Source: Shimia isoporae (GTDB lineage Bacteria; Pseudomonadota; Alphaproteobacteria; Rhodobacterales; Rhodobacteraceae). From it: a stretch of 64,000 nt of DNA. Under the pieces are notes generated by a model. It saw only the letters and a list, made by a program, of their open reading frames with translations, had not been told where the DNA came from and did not search any database. The DNA is taken from NCBI RefSeq assembly GCF_004346865.1, contig NZ_SMGR01000002.1, forward strand, positions 310,001 through 374,000, in the 5' to 3' direction. Shown here piece by piece: positions 42,762 through 51,647 of the stretch. Made by a program: the position numbers and the translations under genes. How positions within the stretch are numbered: position 1 is the first letter of the stretch; every line of letters begins with the position of its first letter.

Positions 42762-42794
42762 CACCAAAAAACAGGTACGGAAACTTACGAAACC

Positions 42795-43217
42795 ATGTTG
42801 GTTGTCGCCGAAAATATCACTCTTCAGGACTGGGAGTTGACGGAGCAGTTTGTGCGCGCCAGCGGGCCTGGTGGTCAGAATGTGAACAAGGTCGCGACCG
42901 CCGTCGAACTGCGCTTTGAAGCCGAGCGTTCGCCGTCCCTTCCGCCGCAGGTCAAGGCAAGGCTCAAGCGTCTGGCCGGACGGCGCTGGACCAAGGACGG
43001 CGCGATTGTCATCCAGTGTGACGAGACCCGTAGCCAGTCCCGGAACCGTGACATTGCCAGAGATCGATTGGCTGAATTGATCCGAAAAGCCATGGTCGCA
43101 CCGAAGCGTCGAATAAAGACAAAACCAACTTACGGAAGCCAACAACGCAGGCTAAAGGCAAAGAAGGAACGGGGCGAGGTCAAGGCCATGCGTGGCAAAG
43201 TGAACCGCGAAGACTAA
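42795..43217 (+). CDS. arfB: Alternative ribosome-rescue factor ArfB (YaeJ)
   Basis: 140 residues. The catalytic GGQ is at residues 26-28 in SGPGGQNVNKVATAVELRF, and the C-terminus is the basic tail (PKRRIKTKPTYGSQQRRLKAKKERGEVKAMRGK) that enters the empty mRNA channel of stalled ribosomes; both parts define ArfB as opposed to release factors. It hydrolyses peptidyl-tRNA on non-stop complexes. The open frame reaches to 42699 through the repeat, but ATG 42795 matches the family start. Its stop overlaps that of the convergent ATP-grasp gene by four bases. Confidence 0.95.
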   Translation: MLVVAENITLQDWELTEQFVRASGPGGQNVNKVATAVELRFEAERSPSLPPQVKARLKRLAGRRWTKDGAIVIQCDETRSQSRNRDIARDRLAELIRKAMVAPKRRIKTKPTYGSQQRRLKAKKERGEVKAMRGKVNRED

Positions 43218-44197
43218 GCGAAAAAATCGCTTCGCCAAGCGTCGCCCATCATCCGGTCCAGTTTTTCCGATTGTGGAACCCGTTGCCCGCCGAAGGGGGC
43301 CAGAGTGATTTCCCCAAGGTAGAGTACGCCTGGTTTGAGGTAGAGGTCGATGCGAGCAAACTCAAAAGGCTTGGCGACGTCTTCCACTACTTTCACGATT
43401 GTCCGGTATCCGCTCGGTCTGCGCACTGGTGTTCCGGTCGGAAAAAACATCACTTCGGGCACAAAATTGAAATCGCGGTCAAAGATCAATTGCCGATGGT
43501 TTGTGTGTCGATCCAGATCAAGTTGCACCGCAAGTACACGACCGCCGCCGCAGTAAAGCTTCCAGTCAGGCAGATCGCTGTTCACGCTGGGCGACAGGTC
43601 GGCCTCAATCAGATTTTGGGGCCGGATCAGCCCGTACCACCATACGCCAGCCCGCACACCATGTTCATGGCTCAACCATTGGGTCGACCGCTTTTCCAGT
43701 TCTTCAAGCACTTCCCGTGTCGTGGGCAATGTAAACTGCATGTTTGTGTATGAACCGCAGTTCGACTTGGCAAAATACCGCCCCGGTTTCAGGTCGGCCT
43801 GTAGCAATACCTCAGGCGTAATTGGCGACTGCCCCGACCACAATCCCGGTACAGGCCGGATGTGCCGTGCCGCGGTTTCGGGAATGAATCTGCCAGTGGC
43901 CAGCTTATCGGCGGGCGATGGCATTGGCACCGGAGCAAAAAACTTGCTGACCGTGAGCTTTTCAAAAAATGTACTTGGGTTGGTCAGATCGGGCACTTCG
44001 TTGCGTGCGGCGGCAAATACTTGCAAGGCGCGAGAAATTTTTTGAGTGACTGTGGGGGTGCCCAGAACATCAATGCCACGCAGGGTTCCTCGGGGTGCTG
44101 GGTTCGCTGCGCCGAAAAGGTTCTGTTCAAAAATGGATTTCACGGTTTCGCGGGCTATACGCCGCGCCGTGATACGCGTATCCGTTTCCTTGGCCAT
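43214..44197 (-). CDS. TupA-like ATP-grasp enzyme
   Basis: 327 residues, soluble. FFEKLTVSKFFAPVPMPSPADKLATGRFI, the glycine/asparagine stretch KPGRYFAKSNCGSYTNMQF, and the C-terminal block FARIDLYLKPGVLYLGEITLAPFGGQRV (acidic metal ligands D and E followed by the T-x-x-P-x-G segment) fit the TupA-like ATP-grasp family. TupA in Gram-positives makes teichuronopeptide, and relatives in Gram-negatives occur in polysaccharide clusters; here no such cluster is present, so the substrate is open. The start ATG 44197 has the basic N-terminus MAKETDTRITARRIARE. Confidence 0.75.
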   Translation of the reverse strand: MAKETDTRITARRIARETVKSIFEQNLFGAANPAPRGTLRGIDVLGTPTVTQKISRALQVFAAARNEVPDLTNPSTFFEKLTVSKFFAPVPMPSPADKLATGRFIPETAARHIRPVPGLWSGQSPITPEVLLQADLKPGRYFAKSNCGSYTNMQFTLPTTREVLEELEKRSTQWLSHEHGVRAGVWWYGLIRPQNLIEADLSPSVNSDLPDWKLYCGGGRVLAVQLDLDRHTNHRQLIFDRDFNFVPEVMFFPTGTPVRRPSGYRTIVKVVEDVAKPFEFARIDLYLKPGVLYLGEITLAPFGGQRVPQSEKLDRMMGDAWRSDFFA

Positions 44198-44305
44198 GGG
44201 GTGTTCTGCTCGTCCACGATTTCGGGAATGGGAACACCTTGCGGTCGGCTGAGCAAGCCTATTTCATGGCCGCTGGCTGATACGGTCTTTTGAGGGGAGT
44301 GACCG

Positions 44306-45571
44306 ATGAGCGAAATTCTGGAACGCCGTGCGCGTCTCTTGGGTCCGCATATGACAACGTTTTATCGGGAGCCAGTACGCGTGGCTCGGGGGAAGGGTGT
44401 CTGGCTTTGGGACACCAATGGCCGGCAATATCTGGATTGCTATAACAACGTACCACATGTTGGACATTGTCATCCGCGCGTCGTGGAAGCCATTTCCAAG
44501 CAGGCTTCGGAACTCAACACCCATACGCGGTATGTTCACGACCTGATACTGGACTATGGCGAGGCTCTTGTAGCGAAGTTCGCACATGACCTTGAGAGCA
44601 TGGTGATGGTTTGTTCAGGGTCTGAGGCCAATGACGTTGCCCTACGCATGGCACAGGCGATGAACGGCAAAACAGGCATCATCGGGACAGACAATACGTA
44701 TCACGGAAACACGACCGCCGTGAGCCAGCTGAATTCATCAAAGGTGCCAATTGGCGGCTACCTGGATCACATCCGGCAGGTACCTGCTCCAGACAACTTG
44801 GCGCCGGTCGGTGGCACACGTGCGGAACAGGCTGAAGCTTTTGCAGCAGGCGTCGAAAACGCCATAGCCGAGCTTGAAGCCTCCGGCCATGGCGTATCGG
44901 CTCTTATCGTGTGCCCCTACTTTGCGAACGAAGGTTTCCCCACGCTGGAGCGCGGCTTTATGGATCGCGCGATCTCTGCCGTTCGGAAGGCGGGCGGACT
45001 TATTATCGCGGACGAGGTACAGCCGGGTTTTGGTCGTATCGGAAGCCATTGGTGGGGGCATGAAAAGCTCGGGTTTGCTCCGGACATCGTCACACTTGGC
45101 AAACCGATGGGCAACGGGCATCCGGTCGCGGCAGTCGTGACACGCCATGATGTGCTGACTTGCTTTCAGGAACAGTTCAAATATTTCAATACTTTCGGCG
45201 GAAACCCTGTGAGCGCTGCGGCTGCCATGGCCGTTTTGAACGTGATCGAAGAAGAAGACTTGGTGGCAAATGCGGCCGATGTTGGCGCCTATGCACTGGG
45301 CCTTTTGACCGAAGTCGCCAAACGCCATGATGTCATTGCGGATGTACGCGGATCGGGTCTCTTCTTTGGCGCGGAACTTTGGCGGGACGGAAAGCCGGCA
45401 ACTGAGCTTTGCGCGCTGATGGTCGACGAAATGCGTGATCGCGGCGTTCTTCTGCATTCCGTGGGGCGACATGACAACACCCTAAAGGTAAGGCCGCCTT
45501 GCGTCTTCAGTCACGCCAATGCGGATCAACTCGCAGACACGCTGGACGCGGCTCTGGAGGTGGTTGCGTGA
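44306..45571 (+). CDS. Class-III PLP enzyme, probable aminotransferase or phospho-lyase
   Basis: 421 residues. Class III fold: YLDCYNNVPHVGHCHPRVVEAI, CSGSEANDVALRMA, ADEVQPGFGRIGSHWWG and the PLP lysine in VTLGKPMGNGHPVAAV (Lys near residue 266). The sequence LGKPMGNGHPVA and NNVPHVGHCHP are shared with the mammalian AGXT2L1/AGXT2L2 enzymes, which are ethanolamine-phosphate and phosphohydroxylysine phospho-lyases. The next gene is an APH-type kinase overlapping by four bases (GTGA), the expected supplier of the phosphorylated substrate. A lyase role is therefore favoured over plain transamination; the substrate is inferred. Confidence 0.85.
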   Translation: MSEILERRARLLGPHMTTFYREPVRVARGKGVWLWDTNGRQYLDCYNNVPHVGHCHPRVVEAISKQASELNTHTRYVHDLILDYGEALVAKFAHDLESMVMVCSGSEANDVALRMAQAMNGKTGIIGTDNTYHGNTTAVSQLNSSKVPIGGYLDHIRQVPAPDNLAPVGGTRAEQAEAFAAGVENAIAELEASGHGVSALIVCPYFANEGFPTLERGFMDRAISAVRKAGGLIIADEVQPGFGRIGSHWWGHEKLGFAPDIVTLGKPMGNGHPVAAVVTRHDVLTCFQEQFKYFNTFGGNPVSAAAAMAVLNVIEEEDLVANAADVGAYALGLLTEVAKRHDVIADVRGSGLFFGAELWRDGKPATELCALMVDEMRDRGVLLHSVGRHDNTLKVRPPCVFSHANADQLADTLDAALEVVA

Positions 45572-46524
45572 ACGATCAGGAGGCATATGCGGCGGCGCAA
45601 GACGCATTATTGGCGTGGGGTGTCACAGCCAAACCGCGCCTGATCAAGAACCGGGAAAACATCGTTTTTCAAGCCTGTGGCCCGAATGGAGAAAAGGCCG
45701 CTTTGCGGCTGCATCGTCCGGGGTATCAGAGCAATGATGCAATCCGGTCCGAACTGTGGTGGTCCGAGGCGCTTGTTGCGGGAGGTATGCACGTTCCGCA
45801 GTCAATCCGGACGCTAAATGGTGATGTACTGGCCACCTCCGGTCCTCGCGTCGCGTCCCTTTTGACGTGGCTGGAAGGCGAGCCATTGGGAGAAGGTGAT
45901 ATTCCCCTCGCGATGAACGCAGGTCAGCAAGAACTTTTGCACGAAGCCCTCGGGAGGGAGTTGGCGAGGCTGCACACTGTCAGCGATGCGATGGAAATGC
46001 CTGCAGGGTTCACGCGAGAAGCGATGGATATCGATGCGCTTTTAGGCGAACAACCGAGCTGGGGTCGGTTTTGGGAGAATCCTAGCCTGTCGGCAGACGA
46101 AGCTGCCTTGTTGCTTGAAGCCAGAGCGCAGGTTCGAGGCGTCATAGAAGCCCACGCCAAAGGTGGTGATTGGGGTTTGATCCACGGGGATGCACTTCGG
46201 GAAAACATCCTGGTACAAGGCGGGTCTATAAGGCTTATCGATTTTGACGATGGCGCATTCGGTTTTCGGATGTACGAACTTGGCGTCGCCATGGCACAAA
46301 ATTGGGATCAGCCTAATTGCGCTGCCTTGGGTCGCGCATTGTTGTACGGCTACGGTGCCGAGCGAGCCTTGCCAGACAACGCCCCGAAGCTTCTTGACGC
46401 CTTTATGCTGATGCGCGGTTTGTCATCCTGTGGCTGGGTCATTGGACGCTATGACGATGATCATCCAGCTGTGCGGCAATATGCCGAGAGGGCTTTGGCC
46501 ATAACACGCCGCTGGCTGGCTTAG
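45568..46524 (+). CDS. APH-type phosphotransferase (hydroxylysine-kinase/homoserine-kinase-II-like)
   Basis: 318 residues. Kinase-like signatures: ENIVFQACGPNGEKAALRLHRPGY (ATP-binding Lys region), LIHGDALRENILVQGGSIRLIDFDDGAFGFRMYELGVAM (Brenner HGDxxxxN and the DFD metal motif) and LLHEALGRELARLH. It begins with GTG at 45568 overlapping the preceding stop; the open frame from 45499 lies inside the aminotransferase gene. Close relatives include hydroxylysine kinase and CapK/AGPHD1-like enzymes. With the phospho-lyase-like partner it would form a kinase plus elimination route for an amino alcohol. Confidence 0.85.
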   Translation: MNDQEAYAAAQDALLAWGVTAKPRLIKNRENIVFQACGPNGEKAALRLHRPGYQSNDAIRSELWWSEALVAGGMHVPQSIRTLNGDVLATSGPRVASLLTWLEGEPLGEGDIPLAMNAGQQELLHEALGRELARLHTVSDAMEMPAGFTREAMDIDALLGEQPSWGRFWENPSLSADEAALLLEARAQVRGVIEAHAKGGDWGLIHGDALRENILVQGGSIRLIDFDDGAFGFRMYELGVAMAQNWDQPNCAALGRALLYGYGAERALPDNAPKLLDAFMLMRGLSSCGWVIGRYDDDHPAVRQYAERALAITRRWLA

Positions 46525-46964
46525 TCGTTGGATTCGACCCAAATTGATGAAGACGTGATTTCGGTGCCTGTGTTGGCATCAATCACTTTCGGGGCGATAG
46601 GGTCGCGGGTTTCCCGGTTCAATATCCGGTATGGCGGTGCTTTGTCCGTTGTCAGATGTGCGTCTGCCCATGCGATCATAGTTTGCATCACCGGAATGAA
46701 ATCCTTGGCAGCGCGGGTGGGCACATATTCGTGCCGCACAGGTCGCTCCTGATACGGACGACGCTCCAAAAGGCCTGCTGTCTCCAGCTTTTTCAGGCGT
46801 TCGGCCAAAACATGTCGTGTGATACCTAAACGGCGCTGGATGTCGTCAAACTTGCGAATTCCAAAAAGGCAATCGCGCAAAATCAGCAAGGTCCAGCGAT
46901 CGCCTACGACCGACATGGCACGCGCGACGGGGCAGGCTTCGTCTGAGAGTTCATTCCACTTCAT
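46521..46964 (-). CDS. HxlR-family transcriptional regulator
   Basis: 147 residues. The HxlR winged helix is clear: ACPVARAMSVVGDRWTLLILRDCLFGIRKFDDIQRRLGITRHVLAERLKKLETAGLLERRPYQERPVRHEYVPT, with the conserved N-terminal Cys that often senses aldehydes or oxidants. An extra C-terminal stretch of 40 residues (RILNRETRDPIAPKVIDANTG) resembles an appended small beta-domain. ATG 46964 is chosen over GTG 46970. It is divergent from a hydrolase gene with two palindromes between them, so it probably represses both. Confidence 0.9.
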   Translation of the reverse strand: MKWNELSDEACPVARAMSVVGDRWTLLILRDCLFGIRKFDDIQRRLGITRHVLAERLKKLETAGLLERRPYQERPVRHEYVPTRAAKDFIPVMQTMIAWADAHLTTDKAPPYRILNRETRDPIAPKVIDANTGTEITSSSIWVESND

Positions 46965-46990
46965 AGCCACGTCTTAGCATCTCCGGCATT

Positions 46991-47032
46991 AAGTTCCAAA
47001 TTAGAACTTGACTAAGTTCCGATTCGGAACTC
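46991..47032. promoter_or_regulatory. Twin palindromes, probable HxlR operators, in the hydrolase promoter
   Basis: AAGTTCCAAATTAGAACTT (46991-47009) and AGTTCCGA-T-TCGGAACT (47015-47031, perfect 8-bp arms) share the form AAGTTCC-N5-GAACT and are spaced 23 bases start to start. A TTGACT (47008-47013) lies between them and the second palindrome fills the space to TATAGT (47035-47040), so a bound repressor would block RNA polymerase. Confidence 0.7.
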
Positions 47033-47083
47033 AGTATAGTGCATTCTTTTTTGGAACGCACATCGAGGTATCCGGAGTTCGTC

Positions 47084-47980
47084 ATGGCCTATGTCAGCCC
47101 AGCCCGCACCAACACGCGCACTAAACTGAAAAAGCGTCAGGGTATTTCTCTGGGACTTGCCGCATTGAAAGTCCGCTTAGTGGCTCTGAGCATTATCTCA
47201 CCAGATGCCGCGGCGGCTCTCCTAGCCCGCACATTCACTCAGCGGAGCAAACGGCCTCTCAAGGCCTATGAGCGCGGCTGGGACAAGGGCGCACGCCATT
47301 TGGAAATGCGCTTTGGCCAGAATAAGACGCTGGCGGCCTATGTATGGGGTGAAGGACCTCCGGTTATGCTGGTGCACGGATTTGGTGGGCGCGCAGCCCA
47401 AATGGCGGGATTTGTCGCGCCGCTGGTGTCAGCTGGTTATAGGGTTGTGACTTTTGACGGCCCTGCACATGGGATCTCTGCAGGTACGCACACAGCCCTG
47501 CCGGAGTTCGTTGAAGCCATACACAGTATCGCCGCAAGGACAGGTCCGCTCCATGCCGTGATCGGGCATTCAATGGGGGCGGCGGCTATCGCCACATGTC
47601 TCGTTGACGGGCTTGATGCCAAACGCGCGGTTTTGATCTCTGCGCCGGGATACCCAGGTTCGTTTCTGAAAAAACTCGGGATGGCGTTGGGGGCATCAGA
47701 CAAGGTCATCGGACGGGCGCAGGCTTGGATCGAGGAACGCTACGGAGCGCCGTTTGACACGTACCGAACTGCTTTGAATACCGCGTCACTGAGTTTGCCC
47801 GGGCTGGTCATACATGATGCCCACGACAAAAAAGTCCCGGTGGATGACGGGCGCGCAACCGCGAAAGGATGGAAGGCCGCTTCGCTGATGGAAACGGAAG
47901 GACTGGGGCACAGCCGGATCCTCGCCGATCCGCATGTGATCTCGGCCGTGACAGACTTCGTGGACAAGGTCGACGTCTAG
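47084..47980 (+). CDS. Alpha/beta-fold hydrolase
   Basis: 298 residues. The oxyanion loop is LVHGFGGRAAQ, the nucleophile elbow GHSMGAAAIA, the acid is in VIHDAHDKKVP and the His in EGLGHSRILADP, so the catalytic triad is complete. No signal peptide; the N-terminus is basic and Ala-rich. ATG 47084 follows CCGGAG; the open frame to 47039 starts inside the promoter. Likely controlled by the divergent HxlR regulator. Substrate unknown: esterase, lactonase or haloperoxidase-like activity are all possible. Its stop shares CTAG with the pncB stop. Confidence 0.86.
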   Translation: MAYVSPARTNTRTKLKKRQGISLGLAALKVRLVALSIISPDAAAALLARTFTQRSKRPLKAYERGWDKGARHLEMRFGQNKTLAAYVWGEGPPVMLVHGFGGRAAQMAGFVAPLVSAGYRVVTFDGPAHGISAGTHTALPEFVEAIHSIAARTGPLHAVIGHSMGAAAIATCLVDGLDAKRAVLISAPGYPGSFLKKLGMALGASDKVIGRAQAWIEERYGAPFDTYRTALNTASLSLPGLVIHDAHDKKVPVDDGRATAKGWKAASLMETEGLGHSRILADPHVISAVTDFVDKVDV

Positions 47981-49269
47981 ACAATCACGTCCATTTTTTC
48001 TTGCTGCCCAACGCCGAAAACACGCTTGTAGCGCTCGATCTCGGCGGCGGGTCCCATGGCCTTATTCGGGTTGTCTGACAGTTTGACCGTTGGATTGCCG
48101 TTGGCGCTTACGGCTTTGCAAACCATGGAGAACGGTGCGAGACCGTCGTCAGGCGTCAGGCCACGGAAGTCATTGGTCAGCAAGGTGCCCCAACCAAAGG
48201 AAATTCGAGCACGACCGGCAAACTGGTTGTGCAGTTCGACGATCTTGTCGGTGTCCAGCCCGTCAGAGAAAATGATGAGTTTCTTCGTCGGGTCCTCGCC
48301 CCGGTCTTTCCACCATTGTATCGCGGTTTCGGCGCCGCCAGCAGGGTCGCCGCTGTCGATGCGGATACCAGTCCAGCCAGCGAGCCAATCCGGTGCACGA
48401 TCCAAGAATCCCTTGGTGCCATAAGTATCAGGCAGGATTATGCGAAGGTTGCCCTCGTGCTCTTCATGCCAATCAGCCAAAACCTTGTAAGGCGCTTGAA
48501 GAAGCTCATCGTCGTTTCCGGCAAGCGCGGAGAAGACCATAGGCAGTTCGTGCGCGTTGGTACCGATAGCTTCGAGATCACGCTTCATGGCGATTAGGCA
48601 ATTAGAGGTACCGACAAACTTGTCGCCCAGACCTTCGACCATGGCTTGCACACACCAGTCCTGCCACAAATAGGAGTGGCGGCGGCGCGTACCGAAATCC
48701 GCAATGCGCAGATGAGGCAACTCATTCAACTGACCGATCTTTTCCCAAAGTTTGGTCATGGCGCGGGCATAGAGTACTTGAAGCTCGAATTTCCGCATGT
48801 CGTGTAGCACAGCCCGGCCACGCAGCTCCATCAGGACTGCCAGCGCCGGAATCTCCCACAGCATTACTTCGTGCCACTTGCCTTCGAAGGTCAGTTCGTA
48901 TTGGCCGTCCCGCTTCTCCAAATGGTAGTCCGGCAGGCGCATGTTTTCGAACCACTCCATAAAGTCGGAGCGGAACATCTGGCGCTTTCCGTAGAAGGTG
49001 TTGCCGCGCAGGAAAGTGCTCTCCCCACGTGTCAGCGACAGGGACTTGATGTGATCCAGCTGCTCTCGCAGTTCGCCCTCGTCGATCAAGTCTGCAAGAC
49101 GAATGTTCCTGGAACGGTTGATCAGGCTGAATGTCACGTGTGCATCAGGGCGATTGCGGAAAATCGACTGGCACATCAGAAGTTTATAGAAATCGTTGTC
49201 GATCAGTGAGCGGACGATCGGGTCGATCTTCCACTTGTGGTTCCAGACGCGCGTGGCGATGTCGGACAT
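47977..49269 (-). CDS. pncB: Nicotinate phosphoribosyltransferase
   Basis: 430 residues. It joins nicotinate and PRPP to nicotinate mononucleotide, the committed step of NAD salvage. Conserved blocks are LIDNDFYKLLMCQ, the central ADFGTRRRHSYLWQ, VGTSNCLIAMKRDLEAIGTNAHELPMV (catalytic His region), GIRIDSGDPAGGA and ISFGWGTLLTNDF (phosphate site). Length is normal for the long bacterial class. The same strand carries pncA 2.4 kb upstream, with a histidine kinase in between. Confidence 0.97.
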   Translation of the reverse strand: MSDIATRVWNHKWKIDPIVRSLIDNDFYKLLMCQSIFRNRPDAHVTFSLINRSRNIRLADLIDEGELREQLDHIKSLSLTRGESTFLRGNTFYGKRQMFRSDFMEWFENMRLPDYHLEKRDGQYELTFEGKWHEVMLWEIPALAVLMELRGRAVLHDMRKFELQVLYARAMTKLWEKIGQLNELPHLRIADFGTRRRHSYLWQDWCVQAMVEGLGDKFVGTSNCLIAMKRDLEAIGTNAHELPMVFSALAGNDDELLQAPYKVLADWHEEHEGNLRIILPDTYGTKGFLDRAPDWLAGWTGIRIDSGDPAGGAETAIQWWKDRGEDPTKKLIIFSDGLDTDKIVELHNQFAGRARISFGWGTLLTNDFRGLTPDDGLAPFSMVCKAVSANGNPTVKLSDNPNKAMGPAAEIERYKRVFGVGQQEKMDVIV

Positions 49270-49337
49270 GTCGAAAAAGGTCCATTTATCAACGTTTGGA
49301 CGTTGATAGCCACTTATGCCAAAGGCTCCAACCCCTT

Positions 49338-51578
49338 TCAGGACGCTTTCAAGTGAGCCCCTGCATGAGCTTTGGCTCGGGTCAGCTCGTGGATCAGTTG
49401 TCCTCTGCGAACCGGCTTACTGAGAAAACTGTCCATGCCGGCCTGTAAACAGGCTTCCTTATCCGAAGCGTAAGCATTCGCTGTGAGCGCGATAATGACC
49501 GGTTGCACCCCGCCCAGATCACGGATGCGGCGGGTGGCTTCCAGCCCGTCCATGATGGGCATCGACATATCCATGAGAATAATGTCAGGCATGCTTTGGA
49601 TGGCCGCGTCCACCGCCTCCTGCCCGTTTACGGCCATAGACAGGTCGACTTGTGTGCCTTGCAGGAATTTTTCGATCACCAGACGATTTGTGCGGTTGTC
49701 TTCGGCCAGAAGGACCTTTGCGCCAACGAGCAGAGTGCCATCCAGCTTCTCGACTGTTTTTTCTTCGCTGGCCACCTGCTTGGCGATGCCAAAATCAGCC
49801 GTAAAGCGGAAACGCGCTCCTTTGTTTGGCAAATTTTCAGCCGTGATGTCACCATTCATCAGCCGTGCAAGGCTGCGTGAAATTGGTAAGCCCAGACCAG
49901 TTCCGCCAAATCGACGGGTGCTTGCAGCGTCCGCTTGTGCGAAGCGCTCAAAAATGCGGTCCAACTGGTCTTCCGGAATGCCTATCCCACTGTCTTCGAT
50001 ATTGAACACAAGCTTCGCGACGCCAGATTTCATGGTCGCGGACACCTTCAAACCGACGTGTCCGTTGTCAGTGAACTTGATTGCGTTGCCGATCACGTTG
50101 ATCAGGATCTGGCGTAGACGCCCGTCATCGCCGATCACCATTGACGGAAGCTCAGGCGTGCAATCCATCCAAAGATCGAGGCCTTTTGCTTTTGCCTGCG
50201 GGCGAAGTAAGTTCATCACTTCGTTCAGGCAGGGCTTCAACGCAAAGGTGGTCGGCTTGATCGTCAAATGCCCATCATTCAACTTCGAGAAATCGAGGAT
50301 GTCGTTAATGATGGTCAAAAGCGCTTCGCCGGAACTGTGTATGGTATCCACGTAGAGGCGGTCCGATTTCGACAAATCGGATTTCGACAACAACTCGGAC
50401 ATGCCAATGATACCGTTCATTGGCGTTCGAATTTCGTGGCTCATAGTCGCAAGGAAAGATGACTTGGCGTGTTCGCCTTTCTCGGCTGCGATGCGCGCCT
50501 CTTCCAGTTCAATCTCACGGGTTTTGATGTCGGTAATGTCGCGGTCGATGATAAACATCAACTCCAGTTGGCCTTCTTCATCGAAAACCGGACCGAAGCT
50601 GGTTTCAAGCCATCTTTCCTCTCCGCCTCGGTCGTGGAACATGTTGACGATCTTGCCGGAAGCTCCGTCACGCAGACCATCCTTGATCACTTGACTGGCC
50701 TCGTTCTCCTCTCCCGGAGAGTTGAAGAAATCGCTGGATTCGTGGCCAAGGATTTCCTTCAATTCGTAGCCGGTGAGTTGCACGAATCCCTCGTTGGCCC
50801 AAACGACCTTACCCTTTGGATCCACAAGACAAATTGCATCCGACGCCCGCTGTGCCACAAGCGCCAGCCGGCGGGTTTCCTGTTGCTTGGCGTAAAGAGA
50901 GGAATTGGCTTTGGCCAAAGCTAGGCCTTGAGCCAGCAGACGGCGTTGAGCCGAGTTTTCCTTGCCTCGTTCGCGGGTCGCATGGGTCACGAACGGTATG
51001 ATCAGATAGATCAGCATGGCCGCGCCGAAGAGGTTGAAAAAGAGGTAAACGGGGAACGTATCAAAACGGAACGTGTCGACAATCGCCAGGCTGACAATCA
51101 ATCCCGCAAACAGACTCAGGCGCATGATTCCGATCTTGCGGTTGAGCGGCATCGCCGTCAGCGCGTTGACGCCACTTCCGCCAAGCAGCGATAAACAAAG
51201 GATAATCGCAGACTCACGTGGAACGAAAAACCACGCAATGAAGATGAAGATGCACAGTGCGGATGTTTGGACGAGCGAGCCGACGAACGTCCATCGCCGG
51301 GCGGTCAAAACCGGCATGCCACGGTCGAGCCATTTTGGAATGCGCAGCAAGATGGCCGAGTCTATGGCCTCTCCGATCAGGTAGATCCCCAATGCGCCAA
51401 CCGCGACCTCAAGGCTGATCAGAATACCGACCGCAACCACGCCCGTCATCACGAGCGCGAGGCGGCCGTAAAACCGTGACAGGCGTTCGTCGCGATAGCG
51501 CTTCAGCTTTCCCAAAGGAGAGTTGCGGGCGTCAAAGTCTTCTAGCGCCTGTTCAAGTTCTTGAATGGCGTCTGCCAT
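49338..51578 (-). CDS. Membrane-bound hybrid histidine kinase (PAS, HisKA, HATPase, receiver)
   Basis: 746 residues. The N-terminus is a cytoplasmic helix (residues 1-35) followed by six predicted membrane segments to about residue 200 (VVAVGILISLEVAVGALGIYLIG; ALCIFIFIAWFFV; AIILCLSLLGGSG and others). A PAS domain spans about 235-350 (AICLVDPKGKVVWANEGFVQLTGY). HisKA has its His at residue 381 in SHEIRTPMNG. HATPase motifs NAIKF, DSGIGI and GTGLGLPI follow, and the receiver at the C-terminus has LAEDNRTNR, IILMDMSMPIMDG, ALTAN and SKPV. It lies between pncB and pncA on the same strand, 68 and 69 bases from each. The signal is unknown. Confidence 0.92.
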   Translation of the reverse strand: MADAIQELEQALEDFDARNSPLGKLKRYRDERLSRFYGRLALVMTGVVAVGILISLEVAVGALGIYLIGEAIDSAILLRIPKWLDRGMPVLTARRWTFVGSLVQTSALCIFIFIAWFFVPRESAIILCLSLLGGSGVNALTAMPLNRKIGIMRLSLFAGLIVSLAIVDTFRFDTFPVYLFFNLFGAAMLIYLIIPFVTHATRERGKENSAQRRLLAQGLALAKANSSLYAKQQETRRLALVAQRASDAICLVDPKGKVVWANEGFVQLTGYELKEILGHESSDFFNSPGEENEASQVIKDGLRDGASGKIVNMFHDRGGEERWLETSFGPVFDEEGQLELMFIIDRDITDIKTREIELEEARIAAEKGEHAKSSFLATMSHEIRTPMNGIIGMSELLSKSDLSKSDRLYVDTIHSSGEALLTIINDILDFSKLNDGHLTIKPTTFALKPCLNEVMNLLRPQAKAKGLDLWMDCTPELPSMVIGDDGRLRQILINVIGNAIKFTDNGHVGLKVSATMKSGVAKLVFNIEDSGIGIPEDQLDRIFERFAQADAASTRRFGGTGLGLPISRSLARLMNGDITAENLPNKGARFRFTADFGIAKQVASEEKTVEKLDGTLLVGAKVLLAEDNRTNRLVIEKFLQGTQVDLSMAVNGQEAVDAAIQSMPDIILMDMSMPIMDGLEATRRIRDLGGVQPVIIALTANAYASDKEACLQAGMDSFLSKPVRRGQLIHELTRAKAHAGAHLKAS

Positions 51579-51647
51579 CTTCAGGGAATCTCCGAATAGA
51601 GTTTCCCGCTCAATGCCAAGAATTGCTTAATAAAGCGCTAGTGCAAA

